The translations under genes and the position numbers were made by a program. From Marivirga aurantiaca (GTDB lineage: Bacteria; Bacteroidota; Bacteroidia; Cytophagales; Cyclobacteriaceae), in the NCBI RefSeq assembly GCF_016679925.1, contig NZ_JAEQBW010000004.1, positions 248,001 to 312,000 on the forward strand: 64,000 bases of DNA, written 5' to 3'. The notes beneath the pieces were generated by a model. It was given only the letters and a program-made list of their open reading frames with translations, was not told the origin of the DNA and did no database searches. Below are positions 38,439 through 47,370 of this stretch, piece by piece (position 1 is the first letter of the stretch; the number at the start of each line of letters is the position of its first letter).

Positions 38439-39884
38439 CTATTCCAGCTTTATAAGCTTTTGTGTATACAGTTTACCCTTCATTGAGATATGTAGATAAT
38501 ATACTCCCGGCTGTATTTTCTCAAGTGCTTTTTCAACTTTCCTACTTTTAGAAGTTTTGAAAATAACTGATCCATTTGCATTATACAAAGTGGTAAAATC
38601 AAAACCTTCAACTTGGAAAGTTGCCGAATTACGTATTGGATTAGGGTATACAAAAATTTTATCGCTAATAACATCTGCAGATCCTGTTACTGGAGGCTCT
38701 TCTGTTTTCTGAAACTGAACTTTTAACGGTTGATAAAAAATCGAATCACAGGTAGTTATATGCTGAATTGAGTCTACTACAACAGTATCTTTATGTTCAC
38801 CTTCATAACGTACAAATAGTTCCTTTTGGACATCGCCATTGACACTAGTGAGCTTTAAGGTATCATTTGATTCAATATAGGTTTCAAATGACTCTTCTAA
38901 AGAAATTGTGAAATTAGCTGGAGGGATAATAAATAACTGGTTAGTTAATCCGGAAACTTGAAAGGAATAATCAGCAACTATAGTAGTTAGGGATTCATCT
39001 ATGTTAAATAATAAGGAATCCGGATTAAACTGATAATGGAGAATTACTGTGTCGCAAGGGTTCACTGGAGCTTCTCCCCAAATCCTATCCACAAATTCTG
39101 GATGATCTATAAAAGGATTTCTGTTCTCCTGATAACTATATATAACATCATTTCTTCTACGCTCCCAATTATCAACAGGGTCTAATTGGTGCCATTCAAG
39201 TAATACAGATAGTCGAGCATGAACAGGAGAAGTGCTACTTTGGTCTTGTAGTTCCTCAACTAGCTCTAAATCTGGTTCGCCATTTTCTCCTTCATACCTG
39301 GTTGCCATATAGAAAATTGACCTGGCTACATCTCCCTTTACCTCATCCCTAGGTTCCCAGACATAGGCAGAGCTGCTGGTAAAGCTTCCTGTAGGACCAG
39401 AGTATTTACCACTTTGATCAATGTATTCTGTATCTCCGTAATCAAAATTTCTATTAGACCTGGCTGAATTGGTTGAAATATCCTCTGCATGCAAATTATG
39501 AGTATCTGTTCCCGGCCCTTTATTTGTACCTAATTCGCCTCTACTTTGCGCCCACACGTGTTCCCGGCTCCAACCAGTATTATTGTTATACTCTTCAGAT
39601 GCAAGCATTCTAAAGCCTGAGTAAATTCCTACAACAGAATCCTGGTAAATAGAGTCGGCATCAGCAACTTTTAAAATATCCCAAACATCAGTATTTGAAC
39701 TTGTGTAGGGGAATTCTGTATGATCCTTAATGATGTTATGCAAGGTCATTTTTAATTCATCCTTTAATTTTCCTTGAGTGCCATTATAATATCCTGAAGG
39801 TACTTGTGCCATACCTATTATGGGAGCTAAACAAATAAAAAGTAGAAGTCTAATTCTCATAGGTTTTGTTTTATGAATGTTCAA
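38439..39884 (-). CDS. Secreted endonuclease I family nuclease with T9SS sorting domain
   Basis: The 481-aa product has a signal peptide (cleavage near GMAQVP), an endonuclease I domain (about 30-265) with the active-site region SREHVWAQSRGE and HNLHAEDISTNSARSNR, a middle beta region, and a C-terminal type IX secretion sorting domain (about 408-481, starting VYPNPIRNSATFQV and ending YTQKLIKLE). The product should be exported and released or surface-attached, where it degrades DNA or RNA. It is a cargo gene, which is unusual for a secreted enzyme that depends on the host T9SS. Confidence 0.9.
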   Translation of the reverse strand: MNIHKTKPMRIRLLLFICLAPIIGMAQVPSGYYNGTQGKLKDELKMTLHNIIKDHTEFPYTSSNTDVWDILKVADADSIYQDSVVGIYSGFRMLASEEYNNNTGWSREHVWAQSRGELGTNKGPGTDTHNLHAEDISTNSARSNRNFDYGDTEYIDQSGKYSGPTGSFTSSSAYVWEPRDEVKGDVARSIFYMATRYEGENGEPDLELVEELQDQSSTSPVHARLSVLLEWHQLDPVDNWERRRNDVIYSYQENRNPFIDHPEFVDRIWGEAPVNPCDTVILHYQFNPDSLLFNIDESLTTIVADYSFQVSGLTNQLFIIPPANFTISLEESFETYIESNDTLKLTSVNGDVQKELFVRYEGEHKDTVVVDSIQHITTCDSIFYQPLKVQFQKTEEPPVTGSADVISDKIFVYPNPIRNSATFQVEGFDFTTLYNANGSVIFKTSKSRKVEKALEKIQPGVYYLHISMKGKLYTQKLIKLE

Positions 39885-40252
39885 TGCCTTGTAAAGTTAT
39901 TGATTACTTTAAATTTGTTTGAAAAAAAGGATAAGAAATTAGAGCTATAGTGGAAACCGTTTTACTTCATTTCCATTAGGCCTAGTGACAGGGTTCTTGT
40001 ATTTTGACGCCATCTAATTTAGACTAGTTTACTTTTTTATCTTTCAGATCAAAATGGGTTAATGAGAAAAATGGGACAAAATATTCTTTAGAGATATGGC
40101 TTCTTACAAATATTGGGAGAATTATTCAGTTGATTGTTTTCAGGGTGTTATTCTTTACAATATTGCCTTTATGGATAACTCGGTAGTAAAGTTCCATAAT
40201 GTCTCCGTATAAATCTACAACTATCATACTATTCATAACATTCTTAGGATCT
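39885..40252. other. 368-bp gene-free stretch in the transposon cargo
   Basis: No convincing reading frame is seen. It holds the upstream copy of an approximately 50-bp direct repeat (40057-40106) and the likely promoter of the endonuclease gene. Confidence 0.5.
40057..40106 (+). repeat. Imperfect direct repeat, copy 1
   Basis: GGTTAATGAGAAAAATGGGA begins a stretch of about 50 bp that recurs, with several substitutions, at 41910-41957. The two copies flank the HNH gene and its upstream partner. The core TAATGAGA also occurs in the transposon's right-end repeat. Confidence 0.65.
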
Positions 40253-41020
40253 TTAACCATAAGATTTGATACCGTAAATTTTGAGGTTAGAATAAATTAC
40301 TCTAAGCTGTTTTTTTTCTTCATGGTCAGTAGATGTTAATCCTTTCAAAGCTATGAACGCTAATTCTTTTACAATTTCCAGATCAGTGTTAGGAATATTC
40401 CAAATATCTTGAAAATCAAACCATCTTACACCTTTTTCTTTTAATAGAATCTGATATGAGTGGTTGTTTGTGCTACCATATATTCTTATTTGGTTGTGTG
40501 AGTGTGTAGAATAAGTAAATTTCTTTTTCTTTTTAGTAAAACCATCATACCATAAAGCTTGTGTTCTGAATTTACTTATATTCTTGAATAAATCGAGAAC
40601 ATGTTTACTCATAAATTGATCTTGAACTGTAAGGTATTCAATACATGTACTACCAACAGTTTTATAACCCCATTCAGGATGATATGTTAAATGTTCATAT
40701 CTTATTTCAGTACCACATCCCTTTCTCTCACATATACCACTAAGTTCTCCTAAATCTGTAATATCAATTAATGTCCAACCAAAAGAAGGTTCAATCTTAT
40801 TGTGTTCTCTTGCGTGACATCCCTTACAAAGAGTAACACAGTCAAAAAGATTATATTCCCATATGTTCTTGTAGGGGACATATTTTAAATGGTGAACCTG
40901 CAAAGATGTTTGTTTTGAGCTTCTTTCACATTTAACGCAACAGTAGTTATCTCTAGATTTAACTCTCATAGAAAACTCATGCCATTCCTTGCAATGATAT
41001 TGTCTTTTAATTATTCTCAA
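40253..41020 (-). CDS. HNH endonuclease-like protein
   Basis: The 255-aa protein has an N-terminal HNH fold with two zinc-knuckle pairs: CVKC (about 26-29), LQVHHLKYV with the HH pair, and LCKGCHAREH. This is a full CxxC..HH..CxxC..H layout of a nuclease. Residues 85-255 have another Cys-rich segment (CERKGCGTEIRYEHL) and no known domain. The start is TTG, placed immediately after the TAA stop of the upstream gene, so the two are coupled. As a pair between direct repeats they look like a swapped-in module. Confidence 0.75.
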   Translation of the reverse strand: MRIIKRQYHCKEWHEFSMRVKSRDNYCCVKCERSSKQTSLQVHHLKYVPYKNIWEYNLFDCVTLCKGCHAREHNKIEPSFGWTLIDITDLGELSGICERKGCGTEIRYEHLTYHPEWGYKTVGSTCIEYLTVQDQFMSKHVLDLFKNISKFRTQALWYDGFTKKKKKFTYSTHSHNQIRIYGSTNNHSYQILLKEKGVRWFDFQDIWNIPNTDLEIVKELAFIALKGLTSTDHEEKKQLRVIYSNLKIYGIKSYG

Positions 41021-41731
41021 TTAATAGACATTAATGAGCTTTTTATTTTTCACATCAGATACTTTCCATAATTGATAGTTTAATTTATAAAGTACCTTAA
41101 ACGCCCGACAGGCATTACCCACTAATACTTCCCAAGGGCAATCAATCTTCCATTTGATTTCATACCAACCTAAATCTAAATCATATTTTCTTTCATCATT
41201 TGGCAAATTGATATTATCAATTTCATATATCAAATAGTTACGAAGTAACTTGAACAGATTACTCTTTTTCCCATTGAAATACTTTTCCTCGGTAGATGAT
41301 ATACCTGCATTTTGTTTGAATTCAAAATCTCCAAACTGTTTGAGTGAAAGTAGGAGTTCCCAATAGTCATCATCTGCGTATTTTAAATTCTCGGGATGAT
41401 ATAGGTAACAATTCAAATAAATTGTGGCATCCATTAAATCTATTCCAAAATCAAATGTGTCATTAGTTTTAATAGATTTCAGCAACAAGTGCTGTCCAAA
41501 AGGATTCATTCTACAATAATTGTCATCCCAACTATCCTTAAAATTACCGTATTTATAAAAGCAATCTGCTATATCTTTAAATATATCATTCATACCTGTT
41601 ATGATTTTCATAAATTCTTCCTCGTCATATTCATCGGGTTTCCAATTAGCATGTATATAGAGATCGAGCTTTTCCTGCCAATCAGAGTGCTTTCCTTTGG
41701 TCTGATTAATAATTTTTTCGAGTTTATTCAT
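41021..41731 (-). CDS. Unknown protein coupled to the HNH gene
   Basis: The 236-aa protein is acidic, rich in aromatic residues and without signal or membrane segments. I recognise no domain. Its stop codon touches the TTG start of the HNH gene, so they form one operon and probably work together, perhaps as a nuclease with its immunity or specificity partner; that is inference. Confidence 0.6.
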   Translation of the reverse strand: MNKLEKIINQTKGKHSDWQEKLDLYIHANWKPDEYDEEEFMKIITGMNDIFKDIADCFYKYGNFKDSWDDNYCRMNPFGQHLLLKSIKTNDTFDFGIDLMDATIYLNCYLYHPENLKYADDDYWELLLSLKQFGDFEFKQNAGISSTEEKYFNGKKSNLFKLLRNYLIYEIDNINLPNDERKYDLDLGWYEIKWKIDCPWEVLVGNACRAFKVLYKLNYQLWKVSDVKNKKLINVY

Positions 41732-41909
41732 AGTATATTTGAATTAGGAAATGGATAGTAATTTAGTAAAATTTTACTTAACTATAATTGTGATCTACGA
41801 CTAGTTGGAATATAGCCAAGAGAGGGACGCAAGGCACAGTATGTCTGTATAGATATGACAAATTTTACATTTATTTGATAGTTACCTTTATAAGATTTAT
41901 CCTATAAAA

Positions 41910-41957
41910 GGTTATTGAGAAAAATGAGCCAAAAATATCTTTAAGAAATATACCTTA
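41910..41957 (+). repeat. Imperfect direct repeat, copy 2
   Basis: GGTTATTGAGAAAAATGAGC opens the stretch. It matches copy 1 (40057-40106) at most positions over about 48 bp, in the same orientation and about 1.85 kb away. Confidence 0.65.
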
Positions 41958-42080
41958 CTCCCTTACACCTATTTTTCTCAGCCATTCAATAACATTTTCC
42001 CGCACTTCTACCTTCTTGTCTCCTTCCATCAGAAAATAGATTCCATCTCTTTCTATCCCCCCCTTTGGTTGAAAATCCTT
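41955..42080 (-). pseudogene. C-terminal remnant of an unidentified gene
   Basis: A 41-codon frame bounded by stop codons reads like a protein C-terminus (GGIERDGIYFLMEGDKKVEV, ENVIEWLRKIGVRE) but has no start codon. It is probably the tail of a gene lost by rearrangement. I cannot name the family. Confidence 0.4.
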
Positions 42081-42101
42081 CTAAAATGGTACTTTTAGTA
42101 C

Positions 42102-42551
42102 ATAATTTATACAAGGGTTTCGACTAAGGATCAATCTACAGCAAGGCAGCTTAATGATATGAAAGGTGTAGAGAGATTTGAGATGATCAAGGTCTTCTCT
42201 GAAAAAGTATCTAATTTGATAGAGTACTTAAAAACTACTGGAGTAGCACTTTATATTCATAATATTGGAGCAACCATTAATACCAATAATGAAACTGGTG
42301 AGATTTTCACAAAACTGATAGTCACCATAATGGCAGATTTGGCCAGGCTTGAAAACGAGCAAATGAGTTACAGAATCAAGTCTGGAATTAGATCTAGGAA
42401 AGCAAAAGGTTTTACTACTGGAAGAAAGATAGGCTCAAAAGAAACTTACGAAAATTTTCTAGCTAAACATGAAGACATAATTAAATTTAAGAGAGAAAAT
42501 TTAGTATTTTCACCTTTTATGCTGATCAAATTTCAACCTTATGGCAATTAA
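42102..42551 (+). pseudogene. Truncated serine recombinase (resolvase/invertase) relic
   Basis: The frame encodes the catalytic core of a small serine recombinase: YTRVSTKDQSTARQLNDM with the active-site Ser, and later MADLARLENEQMSYRIKSG, a typical E helix, then GRKIGSKETYENF. The expected start codon is replaced by a TAG just before YIIYTRVS; an ATG exists only inside at 42159. The C-terminal helix-turn-helix is missing: after FKRENL the sequence turns into unrelated residues and stops within the next gene. It is therefore a relic whose 3' end was replaced by the KAP gene. Confidence 0.75.
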
Positions 42552-45462
42552 CTCTTCCAATGTTTATCCATTTAAAGTTATCCTTGAACAAGCAGAATTA
42601 GAGGATAAATTTCAAAATCAAGCCCATGAAAGGATTTCGGAAACATTGTTCAATACTATAAGAAATAATGAAACAGGTTTTACGATTGGACTTGAAGGGA
42701 AATATGGATCTGGTAAAAGCACAATTATAAATCTATTAAAGAAAAAAGTAGAGAGACAGTCAAATCTCCTGCTTTTTTATTTTGATGCATGGGCACATGA
42801 AGGAGATCCTTTGCGTAGAATTTTTTTAGAAAGCATGATTTCTCAATGCCTACCTAAAGAAAGTGTGAAGAATGATAATCTTAAGGAAATAGCTAAACTT
42901 GTTAAAAGAATAAAAGGACAGTTTTTTGAAAAAAATATTCAGAGTAAAAGAAGCACAACAAAATTGGGTTTCTGGATTGCTTTATCAGGGTTATTTATCC
43001 CCATTGGACTTGCTATACTTTCTTCAATAGGTAAAGGCGCATATTCATTGGATTTTAAAGGAGAAATACATTGGCAAGCATTTGCAGGCTTTATTGCAAT
43101 TTGTCTACCTATTATTGTTCTATTTTTTAATTTCTTAATACTTCATATCTATTCCTGGCCAACAAAGAAAATAAAAAAGTATTCTGATATATATGCGTCT
43201 TACAATTGGGCTTTCTTACAAAGTAATAGTTTAGAGAGTATTGAAGAGACTACTTATCAAGATGATGAACGCACTTCTATTGAGTTTGAAGAGTTTTTTA
43301 ATGAAATACTTGATTATATATTTAAAAATGAAAAGAAAGAAAAAGTTATAATAGTTTTAGATAATATTGACAGGGTTCTACCAGATGATACAGTAAAAAT
43401 AATCTCACTGATTCAAAATTTTGGACTTGCTAATGAAAATTTAAAGGTTAGAACTGATTCTAATTATCATAAAATTTTTACTGTTGTGCCATATGATGCA
43501 AAAGGTTTAAAATCAAGATTGGTATTAGAAAATAGTATTGAAGATATATTAGAAAGATTCCTGGAGAAAAATGTTCAGCTCAGAATGTTAGTGCCAAACC
43601 CTGTAGCTAAAGACTGGTTGAGTGTTTCAGAAAACGCAATTAAAAAGGCTTTCACTGGTTGGCCTCAAAGTGATATAGAAGATATTAAAATGGTATTCCA
43701 CCAAATTTATTCACAACCAGATTTTAGTCCCTCTCCAAGAGAATTGAAAATCTTTATTAATCAGGTTGGTATTCTTCGAACGCATTTTACGAATCAAATA
43801 TCTACTAAAGTGTTGGCTTACTATGTGATGAAAAGGTTCCTCTTTTCAGATTTGCTTTACTCTTATTCGCGAGATAGATTGCCTAAACAAACATTTATCC
43901 AAATGCTAGTGAATGGGGATATACCAACTCTGACAGATAACCGGGTCTTAAATCATTCAACAGTAAATGAAGAACTAGTAATGATTTTATTTGACGTCCA
44001 AGATGGAAATGACGGTTATGAAATATTGTTACAATCACCATTAAGGGTAGCTTTAGAGTCTCAGAGTATTGTAGAAATAAAGAAGTATGCCAAAACTCAT
44101 GGTCAAAACTTTTGGAGAGTAGCTAATAATCTTATCCAGACATGTGATACCGAACAGGCCTTCACATTTTTCGGAGCATTTAACCTGGCATTTGGATTGA
44201 AATGTTTTCGTCATCTTCCATTGTTTCAGAATAGGATTGATGAAGTCGTACTTAACATTAAAAATGATTTTGTTAAGCAGCAACATCATCATTTTAGAAT
44301 ATTTAAAAATAATCTAATCACAACTATCGATATGGCAACATTAGATAAGGGTAAGATTTACAAATATTGGTTGCGTGTGATGAAGGTTGTACTGCTTGAA
44401 CCTATTGAAAATCAACCAACAGAAGATATTCTGCAGGAAAAAATTATTAATTTTAATGATTTGTATAATTCAATCAGTCAATCAAGAAAACCAGAGCAAA
44501 TAGTAAGTGATTCCAAATCAATCCCTTGGATTAAATTGGCAAAGATAAATTTTATAAAAGGTATAAATTTTAATGACATTTTAATACCAGAGAAAGAAAT
44601 GGTTGAAAATTATATATCTGAATACAGTAGCAAGGAAAAGTATGATGATGATTTTCCATACCTTATCCAGTATTTGCTTTCTGCAGATAAGCTTTCCTAC
44701 CAAGAATGTCTCACATATGCTCTAACTATTCTTAAATCATCTAAAGACAATAATAAAAATTTACCTCCAGATACTATTCTTTCTGTAAGCGAAGCTTATT
44801 TCGATTATTTGCACTTTGTAATTGTGAAGTATAAAGATGAATATTCGCTTGATGATTTGAAGATAATCTTTTCTCAGACCTCCATAAGTAAAAATATACC
44901 CATCAGACCTTACTCTACCCTACTTTATAAGATAGGCCTGATTCGAGGTTATTTGTTAGGAGAAAATTTAGGAAATCAGGAGATTTTCGATGGCAAGGGA
45001 ATGCTTACTTTAACAAGAAAAAGAAGTGGGCTTACGGCGGAAGAGAGTCCTAATATTTACGAGATTTTTTATGTAGAAGACCTGTCATTTGTAAACTATG
45101 TTGTTGATGATATTGTGAAGCACTCAATGTGGAAACAGTTTTGGACGTTATGGAGAAATAAGGAAGCTGTCAATATATATTTAGCTTTAAAGAAAACGAT
45201 AGAAAATTCAAGCTTAGATGTTCATGGAGCTAAATTAATAGATTTGTTTAGTGGTATAGACTTGTTAAAAAGTAATGGAGAAAATGAATCTACTATTATT
45301 TTATTTATTAGGTATTTTATCAATAATTCATCTATAGAAATATTGAGTAAAAAGAAATTTTTAAAGGATTATAGGCTAATGGTGTCAAAGAATAAAATCA
45401 GTACAGAATATTACAATGAAGCTTATAATATGATAGTTTCTGAATTTTTTAAAGATTCGTAG
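42541..45462 (+). CDS. KAP-family P-loop NTPase, membrane-anchored
   Basis: The 973-aa protein has a Walker A at about 51-61 (LEGKYGSGKST), two transmembrane helices inserted within the NTPase domain (about 141-163 and 179-203), which is the hallmark of KAP NTPases, and a Walker B of the form VIIVLDNIDRVL (about 269-280). The remaining 600 residues are helical and unassigned. KAP NTPases such as PifA of plasmid F have been tied to phage exclusion. Here it is cargo of the Tn7-like element, overlaps the recombinase relic by 11 bp, and stands alone, so a single-gene defence role is plausible but inferred. Confidence 0.85.
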   Translation: MAINSSNVYPFKVILEQAELEDKFQNQAHERISETLFNTIRNNETGFTIGLEGKYGSGKSTIINLLKKKVERQSNLLLFYFDAWAHEGDPLRRIFLESMISQCLPKESVKNDNLKEIAKLVKRIKGQFFEKNIQSKRSTTKLGFWIALSGLFIPIGLAILSSIGKGAYSLDFKGEIHWQAFAGFIAICLPIIVLFFNFLILHIYSWPTKKIKKYSDIYASYNWAFLQSNSLESIEETTYQDDERTSIEFEEFFNEILDYIFKNEKKEKVIIVLDNIDRVLPDDTVKIISLIQNFGLANENLKVRTDSNYHKIFTVVPYDAKGLKSRLVLENSIEDILERFLEKNVQLRMLVPNPVAKDWLSVSENAIKKAFTGWPQSDIEDIKMVFHQIYSQPDFSPSPRELKIFINQVGILRTHFTNQISTKVLAYYVMKRFLFSDLLYSYSRDRLPKQTFIQMLVNGDIPTLTDNRVLNHSTVNEELVMILFDVQDGNDGYEILLQSPLRVALESQSIVEIKKYAKTHGQNFWRVANNLIQTCDTEQAFTFFGAFNLAFGLKCFRHLPLFQNRIDEVVLNIKNDFVKQQHHHFRIFKNNLITTIDMATLDKGKIYKYWLRVMKVVLLEPIENQPTEDILQEKIINFNDLYNSISQSRKPEQIVSDSKSIPWIKLAKINFIKGINFNDILIPEKEMVENYISEYSSKEKYDDDFPYLIQYLLSADKLSYQECLTYALTILKSSKDNNKNLPPDTILSVSEAYFDYLHFVIVKYKDEYSLDDLKIIFSQTSISKNIPIRPYSTLLYKIGLIRGYLLGENLGNQEIFDGKGMLTLTRKRSGLTAEESPNIYEIFYVEDLSFVNYVVDDIVKHSMWKQFWTLWRNKEAVNIYLALKKTIENSSLDVHGAKLIDLFSGIDLLKSNGENESTIILFIRYFINNSSIEILSKKKFLKDYRLMVSKNKISTEYYNEAYNMIVSEFFKDS

Positions 45463-45540
45463 GGGTACTGGTGAATCAAAATGTGTCAAATGCCATGAGT
45501 AAATTATCAAAAGTTAAAGTTCTATATGATCAGTATTATA

Positions 45541-47370
45541 CTATCTAACCTCATCTGCGCCTTTATTTTTTGTCTCTATTTGGTATATGTTTAACAAGCC
45601 AAAAGGATAAGGCAGAACAGGGCTGCCACTTGACCTGATAAAATCTACATTCATTAATTGGAAATATTCATTTTTAACGAAATGACCATTTAGTGGTATA
45701 ATTCTACGTATTGCGAAAGAGTTACTCTGCTTAATATTCATACTATACTCAAACCCACAAAAGTATTCTAGATTATCATCATCAAACCATATTCCCTGGT
45801 GAAGTTTTAGGTTAGATTTTTTGCCAGGCATTTTATATTTGTTTTGAAGCATAGTGCTTTTTGTAATCTTCAGTAAAGGGTAGATTTCCTTCTTGTATTT
45901 TAAAATATCTTCAAATGATGTCTCACCGGCAAAAGTTGTTTCCAGAAATTGATTATATTCAGGATAATCATCCAAATAAAAATCTTGAATTGGCTTTAAA
46001 TCCTCTCTTTGATTAAAGTCATCTGTTTTTGAAGCGTAAAGAAATTTCTTTTTTAAAGTAGTGATCATAACAATATTCCCTGTTTCCCGGTCCACCATGA
46101 AAGCAATATGATTAGGAATAGCTTTCTGAAATCCAGAGTATTCAATAAAGGCGGAGATGAGAATGTCAGAGATTTTACTATTTGCTAATGATTCTACAAT
46201 TATTTTATCATCCTCAAAATATAATACATCATTGGCGCAAACATATATATATTTTCTAGCTATTTCTAAATCGGGTAAATGTTGAATACTCTTGTGTCCG
46301 GCAAGTATGCCTTTTAGAAGAAGTTGATTTTCAATGATTTCAAGCTTCATATTCAGTTCTTCTGAGTTTATTTCATAATTGAAGTAATCTGAACTGTTGG
46401 AATCATTACTGTTTACATTTAGTATGTGACTTACAGCATATCTATTTTTTAAATATTTGTACTCATCTTCTATTCCACTCTTAATAGCGGCCTCTTTAGT
46501 GTAATCCAAAATAATTATTTTATTAAGTGATTCACTATTATTGAGGAAAGCAGGTAGCTCTATATCTTTATTATGCCGATAGTCTATAAAATGATATTCT
46601 TCAGAACTAGTATCCAGTGTTAATTTATGTTGTTTTACTTTTGAGAAATTACCGGACACTTGTTTGAGATTTAAGCCAAGTGTTTCAAAAAAATCAATTG
46701 TCTCTTTCAAATAGTTCCATAATATAGAATTTCTTGACTTTTCATATTTGTTTCTTGATTGAGTATCCATGAAGTCTACCTGGCTTCTATACTTTAGTGA
46801 GGAAAACTTTTGGTAAACATCCACGGATTTCCCTATTAGCGCCTCAGGCTTAATTTGTTCAAAATACTGTAGGTTATCTCTTTGTATTGGTATGTAAGCA
46901 AGCTCTCCTCTATAGATATCCATAGCAGATACTTTTCTGAATGTTATGGCATGGTCTTCTAATAAAATAAAAGACCCTTTTTTATAATCATGGGTAACAT
47001 CTAATTCAAGCGCTGAGAGAAAATTTTTACTAGATGCTTTTACTAATAAGATAGGTTTGTAGCTACTCTTAAACTGGACATTATTATGAGATTGATAAGA
47101 AGCATAACTAAATAAAGCTTTAATACAATCTGGAAATTCCTCTTCTAGTAATGCTTTTTCGTGGAGATTTGATTCTCCAACGATGAATGCGGTATTTTTA
47201 AAACTGTTAAAATAATATGCTAAATTAAATTTACCTTTCAACCAATTATGAGCCTCAATGTATTTTCTTTGACCAGTAAAAGCAGGAAGCTGAACTTTAA
47301 AAATATTGACATTTAATTTAGACTTAGCTAAATCAAAATATAATGCTGTTTGATTTACTATTTCTTTCAT
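45541..47370 (-). CDS. Unknown protein coupled to a helicase-nuclease; possible PIWI-like protein
   Basis: The start is the ATG at 47370 (MKEIVNQT), which overlaps the TGA stop of the helicase gene (ATGA), giving a 609-aa protein made by coupled translation; the frame continues upstream to 47448. No signal or membrane segment is present. I cannot assign a family from motifs. Layout hints at a MID/RNase H-like C-terminal half: hydrophobic strands KIIILDYTKEA, YIYVCANDVLYFEDDK and HIAFMVDRETGNIVMITTLK, and a C-terminus of LPYPFGLLNIYQIE reminiscent of Argonaute/PIWI tails. The partner helicase with a nuclease domain recalls pPIWI-RE systems. This is a hypothesis; a Cas8-like or entirely new fold is equally possible. 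Confidence 0.75.
   Translation of the reverse strand: MKEIVNQTALYFDLAKSKLNVNIFKVQLPAFTGQRKYIEAHNWLKGKFNLAYYFNSFKNTAFIVGESNLHEKALLEEEFPDCIKALFSYASYQSHNNVQFKSSYKPILLVKASSKNFLSALELDVTHDYKKGSFILLEDHAITFRKVSAMDIYRGELAYIPIQRDNLQYFEQIKPEALIGKSVDVYQKFSSLKYRSQVDFMDTQSRNKYEKSRNSILWNYLKETIDFFETLGLNLKQVSGNFSKVKQHKLTLDTSSEEYHFIDYRHNKDIELPAFLNNSESLNKIIILDYTKEAAIKSGIEDEYKYLKNRYAVSHILNVNSNDSNSSDYFNYEINSEELNMKLEIIENQLLLKGILAGHKSIQHLPDLEIARKYIYVCANDVLYFEDDKIIVESLANSKISDILISAFIEYSGFQKAIPNHIAFMVDRETGNIVMITTLKKKFLYASKTDDFNQREDLKPIQDFYLDDYPEYNQFLETTFAGETSFEDILKYKKEIYPLLKITKSTMLQNKYKMPGKKSNLKLHQGIWFDDDNLEYFCGFEYSMNIKQSNSFAIRRIIPLNGHFVKNEYFQLMNVDFIRSSGSPVLPYPFGLLNIYQIETKNKGADEVR

Larger units (their letters stand above)
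41732..42101. other. Non-coding stretch with repeat copy 2 and a gene relic
   Basis: This 370-bp stretch contains no intact gene. It includes the second direct repeat (41910-41957) and a short remnant of a minus-strand gene (41955-42080). Confidence 0.5.

Noticed and set aside
41489-41758. 89-aa plus-strand frame
   Set aside because: It runs antisense to the coupled partner of the HNH gene and reads as a shadow.
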